5,357 nt of DNA from Methylophilaceae bacterium UBA7525 (GTDB lineage Bacteria; Pseudomonadota; Gammaproteobacteria; Burkholderiales; Methylophilaceae). The notes beneath the pieces were generated by a model that made no database searches, had not been told where the DNA came from, and saw only the letters and a list, made by a program, of their open reading frames with translations. Below, one piece after another: positions 1 through 5,357 of this stretch; position 1 is the first letter of the stretch, and the number at the start of each line of letters is the position of its first letter. The DNA lies in contig DLMX01000089.1 in NCBI GenBank assembly GCA_002479405.1, positions 1 to 5,357 on the forward strand, given 5' to 3'. The position numbers and the translations under genes were made by a program.

Positions 1-1425
1 CGCATGGCGATGAACGACGAGGAAACCGTGGCGCTCACCGCCGGTGGCCATACCGTAGGCAAAGCACACGGCAATGGCAGCGCCGCAAATCTCGGTCCTG
101 CTCTTGAAGCTGCCGACCTGGAAGAACAGGGCATGGGCTGGAACAATCACACTAGCCGCGGTATGGGTCGCGACACCGTGACCAGCGGCATCGAAGGTGC
201 CTGGACCACCCATCCGACCAAATGGGACAACGGCTATTTCGACCTGCTGCTCGGCTACGACTGGTGGCTGCAGAAGTCGCCGGCTGGTGCCTGGCAGTGG
301 GAGCCGGTCAACATCAAGGAAGAGGACATGCCAGTCGATGTCGAAGACCCGAACATCCGTCGCAAGCCCATCATGACCGATGCCGACATGGCACTGAGAT
401 TCGACCCGGAATACCGCAAGATCGCCGAGCGCTTCCACAAGGACCCGGCCTACTTCTCGGAGGTCTTCGCCCGCGCCTGGTTCAAGCTGACCCACCGCGA
501 CATGGGACCAAAAACTCGCTACATCGGTCCCGATGTGCCCAAGGAAGACCTGATATGGCAGGATCCGGTACCTGCAGGCCGCGCAGACTACGATATTGAG
601 GCGGTCAAGGCAAAAATTTCTGCCAGCGGACTGGGCATCGGCGAAATGGTTGCCACCGCATGGGACAGCGCAAGAACTTTCCGCGGATCGGACATGCGCG
701 GCGGTGCAAACGGCGCCCGCATTCGCCTGGCACCGCAGAAGGACTGGGAGGGAAACGAACCGGCACGTCTTGCCAAAGTCTTGGCCGTATATGAAAAGAT
801 CGCGGCCGACACCGGTGCCAGCGTCGCCGATGTCATCGTGCTGGGCGGCAATGTCGGTATCGAGCAGGCCGCCAAGGCCGCCGGCTTCAACGTGACCGTG
901 CCATTTGTGCCGGGTCGCGGAGATGCCAGCCAGGCGCAGACCGATGTTGAATCCTTCGAGGTGCTGGAACCGATAGCCGACGGCTACCGAAACTGGCTAA
1001 AGAAGGACTATGTCGTCACCGCCGAGGAGCTGATGCTGGACCGCACGCAACTGCTGGGCCTGACCGCACACGAAATGACCGTGCTGATCGGCGGCATGCG
1101 TGTGCTTGGCACCAACCATGGCGGCACCCGGCATGGCGTTTTCACCGACCGCGTCGGCGCGCTGACCAACGACTTTTTCGTCAACCTGACCGACATGGCC
1201 TACACCTGGAAGCCGGCCGGCAGCAACCTGTACGAGATCCGAGATCGCAAGACCGGTGCGGTGAAGTGGACAGCGACCCGTGCAGACCTTGTGTTCGGCT
1301 CCAACTCCATCCTGCGCGCCTATGCGGAAGTCTATGCACAGGACGATGCGAAGGAAAAATTCGTGCAGGACTTCGTCAAGACCTGGACCAAGGTGATGAA
1401 TGCGGATCGCTTTGATCTGATGTAA
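1..1425 (+). CDS. katG: Catalase-peroxidase KatG, C-terminal part (5' end outside window)
   Basis: This is a bifunctional haem enzyme that breaks down hydrogen peroxide and also acts as a peroxidase. The frame is open from base 1, so the gene starts upstream; 474 residues are present against the usual 720-740, so about 250 N-terminal residues, including the distal haem-pocket Arg-Trp-His, are missing. The window opens on RMAMNDEET; the first Met (nt 4-6) aligns with the Met of the Met-Tyr-Trp adduct (Met255 in M. tuberculosis numbering). The proximal haem ligand is His in AGGHTVGK (nt 49-51). The proximal-pocket Trp lies in PTKWDNGYF (nt 223-225) and its Asp partner in THRDMGP (nt 499-501). 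From about nt 590 the sequence is the second, haem-less peroxidase-like domain (FRGSDMRGGANG, FVPGRGDASQAQTDVES, LTNDFFVNL, VFGSNSILRAYAEVYA), ending in a typical VMNADRFDLM tail and TAA. The frame is intact and all visible key residues are present. The promoter, and any OxyR-type control, would lie outside the window. Confidence 0.97.
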   Translation, partial: RMAMNDEETVALTAGGHTVGKAHGNGSAANLGPALEAADLEEQGMGWNNHTSRGMGRDTVTSGIEGAWTTHPTKWDNGYFDLLLGYDWWLQKSPAGAWQWEPVNIKEEDMPVDVEDPNIRRKPIMTDADMALRFDPEYRKIAERFHKDPAYFSEVFARAWFKLTHRDMGPKTRYIGPDVPKEDLIWQDPVPAGRADYDIEAVKAKISASGLGIGEMVATAWDSARTFRGSDMRGGANGARIRLAPQKDWEGNEPARLAKVLAVYEKIAADTGASVADVIVLGGNVGIEQAAKAAGFNVTVPFVPGRGDASQAQTDVESFEVLEPIADGYRNWLKKDYVVTAEELMLDRTQLLGLTAHEMTVLIGGMRVLGTNHGGTRHGVFTDRVGALTNDFFVNLTDMAYTWKPAGSNLYEIRDRKTGAVKWTATRADLVFGSNSILRAYAEVYAQDDAKEKFVQDFVKTWTKVMNADRFDLM

Positions 1426-1455
1426 TTGCCACTGCATCAGCCGTATCGGTACCAA

Positions 1456-1484
1456 GTAAAAAGCCCGCGACGCGGGCTTTTTAC
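1456..1484. terminator. Bidirectional intrinsic terminator between katG and the convergent unknown gene
   Basis: The two 14-nt arms GTAAAAAGCCCGCG and CGCGGGCTTTTTAC are perfect reverse complements around a single central A, which in RNA gives about 13 bp closed by a GAC triloop. The GC-rich core is flanked by an A5 run on one side and a T5 run on the other, so either strand produces a GC stem followed by a U tract. It lies 30 nt after the katG stop and 23 nt beyond the stop of the leftward gene, as expected for a terminator shared by convergent genes. Confidence 0.92.
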
Positions 1485-1507
1485 TATCGATGCGATTGAT
1501 CGTAAAC

Positions 1508-1873
1508 CTAGTATTTCTTTACCAGTTCAGGATCATAAGGCTCAAGAACGCAACGCACATCGAGCACCTTGACCTGCACATCGGTTGTCCCCGGAGTTGC
1601 TTCAAATTTGACAACGTCCTTGGCATAGCTTGTCCAGACCATGCCATTGGCCGCTTGCAGATTCCGGCTGAATCGATGCAATCTGTCTGAACATTCTGCC
1701 AGGTCGTTATTCACGGAAGTTTTAAGCAAGTAATGATTTTTATTGTTATCGAAGATTGCGACTACCGTCGACCACTGACCAGGTTTGGGGTCGTAATTAC
1801 CTGAAGTATCGGCAAGTGCTGATGCCGAGAATACCAAAAGACCAGCCGTCAGTATCACTTTAATTCGAGTCAT
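1508..1873 (-). CDS. Small exported (probably periplasmic) protein of unknown function
   Basis: I do not recognise this 121-residue protein. The N-terminus looks like a Sec signal peptide: MTRIK, a hydrophobic stretch of about 12 residues (VILTAGLLVFSA), then an ASALA-DTS site predicting cleavage after Ala21. No Cys follows the site, so it is not a lipoprotein. The mature chain of about 100 residues is polar, has no further membrane segment, and has exactly two cysteines (Cys61 in AECSDR and Cys108 in VRCVLEP), which could form a disulfide after export. The alternation of charged and hydrophobic residues in QVKVLDVRCVLEP suggests beta strands. The start is supported by GAAAGGA five nt before the ATG; the stop is TAG. 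It is the last gene of the leftward block, 75 nt after msrB, and ends at the shared terminator. GC is about 48% by hand count over 1561-1860, lower than katG or ileS. The gene is probably real given the signal peptide, ribosome binding site and terminator; its function is unknown. Confidence 0.85.
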   Translation of the reverse strand: MTRIKVILTAGLLVFSASALADTSGNYDPKPGQWSTVVAIFDNNKNHYLLKTSVNNDLAECSDRLHRFSRNLQAANGMVWTSYAKDVVKFEATPGTTDVQVKVLDVRCVLEPYDPELVKKY

Positions 1874-1948
1874 GATTTTCCTTTCGTTAATTGCCTGAAC
1901 TTGTCCGACAACATCACAAATGGAAAGTTGACCTGAATTTACACCGGC
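1874..1948 (-). other. 75-nt gap between msrB and the unknown gene; no clear promoter or terminator
   Basis: I looked for a terminator after msrB and a promoter before the unknown gene. No GC stem with a T run is present. The best -35-like hexamer on the - strand, TTGTCG, has no convincing -10 at 16-18 nt. Two minor structures are an 11-nt palindrome TTGTCCGACAA (1901-1911) and a loose repeat (TTGCCTGAA at 1891-1899, TTGACCTGAA at 1928-1937). Both are short enough to be chance. Confidence 0.4.
1879..1885 (-). promoter_or_regulatory. Ribosome binding site of the unknown exported-protein gene
   Basis: The - strand reads GAAAGGA followed by five nt and ATG. This purine-rich Shine-Dalgarno match fixes the start at 1873 and places the signal peptide exactly at the N-terminus. 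Confidence 0.7.
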
Positions 1949-2341
1949 CTACAGAGGTTCGAATTTAAGTGCGGCGGAATTGATGCAGTAGCGCAGACCG
2001 GTCGGCTGCGGGCCGTCATTGAATACATGACCAAGATGGGCATCGCAGACATTGCAGATAACTTCAGTGCGTATCATGTGATACGAACTGTCGATCTTCT
2101 CGCGCACATTATCTTCATTGATCGGTTTGAAATAGCTGGGCCAGCCGCAACCGGAATCAAACTTGGCATCCGATTCAAATAATGGTGTGCCGCAACAAAC
2201 ACAGGTATAGATTCCTATCGCCTTGTGATGGGTGTATTCGCCGGTTCCCGCTCGCTCGGTCGCCGACTTGCGTGTCACTTCATACTGAATCTGGCTGAGC
2301 TGCGCCCGCCACTCATCATCGCTCTTGATCACTTTTGCCAT
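1949..2341 (-). CDS. msrB: Peptide-methionine (R)-S-oxide reductase MsrB
   Basis: MsrB reduces the R epimer of methionine sulfoxide in proteins back to methionine, normally using thioredoxin as reductant. The 130-residue length is that of a stand-alone single-domain MsrB. Visible motifs in order are CVCCGTPLF (zinc ligands Cys47 and Cys50), DSGCGWPSY (Cys65 in the position of the resolving cysteine, Trp67 in the substrate pocket), CNVCDAHLGHVF (zinc ligands Cys96 and Cys99, with His102 and His105) and GLRYCINSAAL (catalytic Cys119 and Asn121). All four zinc cysteines and both redox cysteines are present, so it should be active through an intramolecular disulfide. There is no signal peptide, so it should be cytoplasmic. 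The start is supported by AAGGAGA five nt upstream; the stop is TAG. It lies 63 nt after lspA on the same strand, with a hairpin directly before its ribosome binding site. It may be read from the ileS-lspA transcript or from its own undetected promoter. Confidence 0.96.
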   Translation of the reverse strand: MAKVIKSDDEWRAQLSQIQYEVTRKSATERAGTGEYTHHKAIGIYTCVCCGTPLFESDAKFDSGCGWPSYFKPINEDNVREKIDSSYHMIRTEVICNVCDAHLGHVFNDGPQPTGLRYCINSAALKFEPL

Positions 2342-2346
2342 GCTCT

Positions 2347-2353
2347 TCTCCTT
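2347..2353 (-). promoter_or_regulatory. Ribosome binding site of msrB
   Basis: The - strand reads AAGGAGA followed by five nt and ATG, a near-consensus Shine-Dalgarno sequence that settles the start codon at 2341. It begins one nt after the 3' arm of the hairpin at 2355-2378. Confidence 0.8.
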
Positions 2354-2354
2354 G

Positions 2355-2378
2355 CATTGCCTGCGGCTACAGGCAATG
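2355..2378 (-). repeat. Perfect 9-bp inverted repeat (hairpin) in the lspA-msrB gap
   Basis: On the - strand the arms CATTGCCTG and CAGGCAATG are exact reverse complements separated by a 6-nt loop (TAGCCG). No T run follows on either strand, so it does not look like an intrinsic terminator. In the leftward transcript the stem ends one nt before the msrB Shine-Dalgarno sequence. It could be an mRNA processing or stability element, a modulator of msrB translation, or a protein-binding operator; the sequence alone does not decide. Confidence 0.6.
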
Positions 2379-2404
2379 GCTATCGCCCTCTGTTTATTGC
2401 AATC

Positions 2405-2863
2405 TTATGTACGGGGCTTTTTGAAACTATCCAGCAATAATAATACGACACCACAGCTGATGGCGGAATCCGCCACATTGAATGCAGGCCAGTACCAACC
2501 CTGGTAATGAAAGAAAAGAAAATCGACCACATAACCCAGTGTCAGCCGGTCATACAAATTGCCGAGAGCTCCACCCAAAACCAGAGCCAGCGCAAAACAG
2601 AACAGCTTCTCGTTCTTGTGCTTTCTTAGCAGATAGACGATGACGACCGATGCGACGATGGCGATGGCGCTGAAGAAGAACCGCTGCCAACCGCCGGCAC
2701 CCGCCAGGAAACTGAAAGCCGCGCCTTCGTTGTGATAGCGCACAAGATCGAAAAAGCTGGTGACGTAAAGATGCTCGCCAAAGGCGAAGGCCTGTAGTAC
2801 CAGATGCTTGGTGTAGAGGTCGATCGCGATGACGACCGCGCTGAGTGCCAGCCACTTAGGCAT
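2405..2863 (-). CDS. lspA: Lipoprotein signal peptidase (signal peptidase II)
   Basis: LspA is an inner-membrane aspartyl protease that removes signal peptides from prolipoproteins after lipid attachment to the conserved Cys. The protein is 152 residues, normal for the family. Four hydrophobic segments are visible, at about residues 4-23, 62-79, 86-103 and 128-146. Family motifs appear in order: DLYTK (15-19), HNEGAAFSF (44-52), GGALGNLYDR (97-106, with conserved Asn102, Asp105 and Arg106), YVVDF with catalytic Asp114, and FNVADSAI with catalytic Asp132. Residue 16 is Leu where Gln is common (DQxTK); the Asp and Lys of that motif are kept. The frame is open 39 codons further upstream, but that stretch lies inside ileS and lacks family similarity. 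The ATG at 2863 gives the expected N-terminus (MPKWLALS), so I chose it. The start overlaps the end of ileS by 8 nt, implying translational coupling. The stop is TAA. Confidence 0.96.
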   Translation of the reverse strand: MPKWLALSAVVIAIDLYTKHLVLQAFAFGEHLYVTSFFDLVRYHNEGAAFSFLAGAGGWQRFFFSAIAIVASVVIVYLLRKHKNEKLFCFALALVLGGALGNLYDRLTLGYVVDFLFFHYQGWYWPAFNVADSAISCGVVLLLLDSFKKPRT

Positions 2864-5357
2864 GACTTCTGGCCTCGCCGCTACCGAACAGGTTGCTGAC
2901 GCAACGTCCGCAGATGGTCGGATGTTCAGCATCCGCACCGACTTCGGCGCGGTAGTGCCAACAGCGCTCGCACTTGGCATGAGGACTGGCTATCACATCC
3001 ACGGCATAGTCGCATGTACTGCCCTCACTGAAATGAACCGTTGCTCGCGACACAATAAAGACAAATTTCAAATCATCTGCAAATCGCTGAATGAACTGAA
3101 ATTTGGGCCCGACATGGATATCAATTTCAGCCTGCAAAGACGAGCCGACCACTCCCTCTTCACGCTTCTGCTCTATGGCCTTGTTAACGAATCCGCGCAA
3201 ATCCAGCAGTCCCTGCCATTGTGCGATCTCCGCTTCACTCAAACCGCTGACCGGCAGCTCATACCAGACATCCTCGAACACGGTCGCTTCCGCGTCCATG
3301 CCCAGCGTCTGCCAGATCTCGTCGGCCGTGAAACTGAGGATGGGCGCCATCAGGCGCATCATGGCCTGCGTGATATGATGCAGCGCGCTCTGCGCGGCAC
3401 GACGGGCATGGGAAGTCTCGCCGCTGGTGTAGAGCCGGTCCTTGAGGATATCCAGATAGAAACCACCGAGGTCCTCGGAGCAGAAGCTGACGAACTTCTG
3501 CACGGCCAGATGGAACTCGTAACGGTCATAATCGGCGAGGATGCGGCTCTGCAGATCCTGCGTCAGCACCAGCGCGTAACGGTCGATCTCCAACCACTGG
3601 TCAACCGGCAACAAATCCTTGCCAGCATCGAAATCGGCCAGATTGGCGAGCAGAAAACGCAAGGTGTTGCGGATGCGGCGATAGCCTTCCGCCACGCGCT
3701 TCAATATCTCGTCAGAGATGGTCAACTCGCCGGAGTAATCGGTCGAGGCCACCCACAGGCGCAGGATGTCGGCGCCGTAGGTATCCATGACCTTCTGCGG
3801 CGCGACGACATTGCCCTTGGATTTGCTCATCTTGTGGCCGGAACCGTCGACGACGAAACCGTGGGTCAGCAACGCATCATAAGGCGCACGGCCGTCAATG
3901 GCGCAACCGGTCAGCAATGAGGATTGGAACCAGCCGCGGTGTTGGTCAGAGCCCTCAAGATATAAATCCGCCGGATGTTTGAGTTCTGCACGGCGTTTCA
4001 AGACAGCCGCATGCGTCGCACCGGAGTCGAACCAGACATCCAGCGTATCGGTGACCTTCTTGTATTGCGCAGCACTATCCGGTGCATGCTGAGCAAGAAA
4101 AGCTGCGCCATCGAGCGAGAACCAGGCTTCGATGCCCTGCTGCTCGACCTGCAATGCGACCTTTTCCAGCAATTCCAGCGTCTGCGGATGCGGCTCGCCG
4201 GTCTCCTTGTGCACGAACAATGGCATCGGAACACCCCAGTTGCGCTGACGCGAAACGCACCAGTCCGGACGGTTCCTGATCATGGCTTCCAGCCGTGCAC
4301 GGCCCCAGGACGGGAAAAACTCGGTATTGGCGACCGCCTGATTGGCATGCTCGCGCAAGGTCTTGCCTGACGCATCCTGTTCATTCATGCCTATGAACCA
4401 CTGGTGCGTGGCGCGGAAGATCACCGGCGTCTTGTGGCGCCAGCAATGCGGGTAACTGTGGTTCAAGCGTGCCGATGCCATCAGCACGCCGTTTGCCTGC
4501 AGGGTCTCAATCACGGCCTTGTTGGCATCCCAGATGCTCATGCCGGCGAACAGCTCGACCCGGCTGTAGAACTTGCCGTCGTCGCCGACCGGATTATCGA
4601 CCGGCAGGTTATAGCGCATGCCGACCGCATAGTCTTCCAGACCGTGTGCCGGCGCAGTGTGCACGAGGCCGGTACCGGCATCGGTCGTGACATGATCGCC
4701 GCAGATGACCGGCACCTGACGTGCATAGAACGGATGCTGCAGCAGCAAGTGTTCAAGCGCCGCACCCTTGCAACTGGCCAGCACCTTCGCTTCTTCTTCG
4801 CCATAACGCGCCAGCGTGCTCCCGGCCAGCGCTTCCGCCAGCACCAACAAGCCCTTGCTGGTTTGAATCAACTGATAGTCCAGCTCCGGATGCACGCAGA
4901 CTGCCTGGTTGGCCGGTAGCGTCCACGGAGTCGTGGTCCAGATGACGGCATAGGCGTCGCCCTTCACCTCTATGCCGAAGACCTTGGCCAGCGCGGCGTT
5001 GTCGGCGAATTTGAAGCCGACATCGATCGCTGGCGAGTTCTTGTCTTCGTACTCGACTTCCGCTTCCGCCAGCGCGGAACCGCAGTCCACGCACCAGTAA
5101 ACCGGCTTGGAACCCTGATACAGGTAGCCATTCTTGTAGATATCGCCGAGCGCACGCATGATGTCGGCCTCGGTCTTGAAATCCATGGTCAGGTAGGGAT
5201 GATCCCAATCGCCAAGCACGCCGAGGCGGATAAAATCCTTCTTTTGTCTTTCCACCTGCTGCGCGGCATATTCGCGGCACAGCTCACGGAATTTCGCCGG
5301 AGCGATATCCTTGCCGTGGTTCTTTTCCACCACCAGTTCGATCGGCAGGCCGTGGCA
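2856..5357 (-). CDS. ileS: Isoleucyl-tRNA synthetase, lacking the N-terminus (runs off the right edge)
   Basis: IleRS is a class I aminoacyl-tRNA synthetase that charges tRNA-Ile with isoleucine and hydrolyses mischarged valine. The frame is open to the window edge; 833 residues are present, starting at CHGLPIEL, so about 95-100 N-terminal residues including the HIGH motif are missing against about 940 in E. coli. In window numbering the motifs are: CVDCGSALAEAEVEY (89 on); the CP1 editing-domain blocks WTTTPWTLPAN (140-150) and GTGLVHTAPAHG (228-239); RPDWCVSRQRNWGVPMP; DTLDVWFDSG; GSDQHRGWF; the ATP-binding KMSKS loop (509-513, nt 3819-3833); and an anticodon-binding domain. The C-terminal zinc finger is CERC (796-799) and CGRC (816-819). 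This tail and the overall similarity point to the standard bacterial type rather than the eukaryote-like, mupirocin-resistant type (inference). There are no frameshifts. It ends in TAA at 2856-2858, overlapping the lspA start. In many proteobacteria ribF lies upstream of ileS; that region is outside the window. Confidence 0.98.
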   Translation of the reverse strand, partial: CHGLPIELVVEKNHGKDIAPAKFRELCREYAAQQVERQKKDFIRLGVLGDWDHPYLTMDFKTEADIMRALGDIYKNGYLYQGSKPVYWCVDCGSALAEAEVEYEDKNSPAIDVGFKFADNAALAKVFGIEVKGDAYAVIWTTTPWTLPANQAVCVHPELDYQLIQTSKGLLVLAEALAGSTLARYGEEEAKVLASCKGAALEHLLLQHPFYARQVPVICGDHVTTDAGTGLVHTAPAHGLEDYAVGMRYNLPVDNPVGDDGKFYSRVELFAGMSIWDANKAVIETLQANGVLMASARLNHSYPHCWRHKTPVIFRATHQWFIGMNEQDASGKTLREHANQAVANTEFFPSWGRARLEAMIRNRPDWCVSRQRNWGVPMPLFVHKETGEPHPQTLELLEKVALQVEQQGIEAWFSLDGAAFLAQHAPDSAAQYKKVTDTLDVWFDSGATHAAVLKRRAELKHPADLYLEGSDQHRGWFQSSLLTGCAIDGRAPYDALLTHGFVVDGSGHKMSKSKGNVVAPQKVMDTYGADILRLWVASTDYSGELTISDEILKRVAEGYRRIRNTLRFLLANLADFDAGKDLLPVDQWLEIDRYALVLTQDLQSRILADYDRYEFHLAVQKFVSFCSEDLGGFYLDILKDRLYTSGETSHARRAAQSALHHITQAMMRLMAPILSFTADEIWQTLGMDAEATVFEDVWYELPVSGLSEAEIAQWQGLLDLRGFVNKAIEQKREEGVVGSSLQAEIDIHVGPKFQFIQRFADDLKFVFIVSRATVHFSEGSTCDYAVDVIASPHAKCERCWHYRAEVGADAEHPTICGRCVSNLFGSGEARSHA
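2873..2876 (-). promoter_or_regulatory. Probable ribosome binding site of lspA inside the end of ileS
   Basis: GAGG on the - strand lies 9 nt before the ATG at 2863 and sits within the last codons of ileS. The match is short and the spacing slightly long, so start of translation probably also depends on ribosomes finishing ileS next to it. Confidence 0.5.

Noticed and set aside
997..1455. 152-codon open frame on the - strand opposite the 3' end of katG
   Set aside because: It is His-rich and low in motif content, runs across the terminator palindrome region and lies antisense to an intact katG. It is best explained as a shadow of katG codon use.
1901..1911. Palindrome TTGTCCGACAA as an operator
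   Set aside because: Five-nt arms are common by chance, and no second copy or recognisable promoter lies next to it.
2396..2403. Palindrome ATTGCAAT just after the lspA stop
   Set aside because: It is eight nt long, has no GC stem or T run, and is too short to support a terminator or operator call.
2864..2980. Upstream extension of lspA giving a 191-residue protein
   Set aside because: The extra 39 residues lie inside the zinc-finger end of ileS, do not resemble LspA, and would put a polar leader before the first membrane segment. The ATG at 2863 gives the normal family length.
2829..3920. Long open frame (363 codons) on the + strand opposite ileS
   Set aside because: It lies entirely antisense to the well-supported ileS and lspA, shows no recognisable domain and no convincing start context. 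Long antisense open frames are expected opposite GC-biased coding sequence.
4404..4919. 171-codon open frame on the + strand opposite the ileS editing domain
   Set aside because: Same reasoning: there is no family resemblance, and the opposite strand carries clear IleRS motifs throughout.
1..5357. Mobile element, CRISPR array, tRNA or rRNA genes, or a novel defence-type system
   Set aside because: I looked for terminal repeats, transposase motifs, regularly spaced repeats and tRNA-like folds and saw none. Nearly all of the window is explained by five genes and short intergenic gaps.

Overview
The window carries a run of ordinary bacterial housekeeping and oxidative-stress genes. The best guess for the source is a proteobacterium, probably betaproteobacterial. 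This rests on the ileS-lspA pair, an E. coli-like IleRS with a C-terminal zinc-finger tail, the KatG sequence style and a moderately high GC content. No 16S or other decisive marker is present, so the taxonomy is inference.

Layout: positions 1-1425 on the + strand are the C-terminal two thirds of katG (catalase-peroxidase), cut by the left edge. A perfect-palindrome terminator at 1456-1484 separates it from a leftward block on the - strand. Read in transcription order from the right edge, that block is ileS (isoleucyl-tRNA synthetase, N-terminus cut by the right edge, ends 2856), lspA (lipoprotein signal peptidase, 2863-2405, overlapping ileS by 8 nt), msrB (methionine-R-sulfoxide reductase, 2341-1949) and a small secreted protein of unknown function (1873-1508). 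The last gene runs into the same terminator from the opposite side.

ileS and lspA are a classic translationally coupled pair. msrB follows lspA after 63 nt that hold a perfect hairpin abutting its ribosome binding site. The unknown gene follows msrB after 75 nt. No strong promoter or separate terminator is visible between these genes, so a single leftward transcript is possible, with internal promoters not excluded. KatG removes hydrogen peroxide and MsrB repairs oxidised methionine, so two oxidative-damage functions face each other across the terminator. Whether they are co-regulated cannot be read from this sequence.

I found no RNA genes, mobile elements, CRISPR arrays, or clear evidence of a new biological system. 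The least explained item is the small exported protein at 1508-1873.
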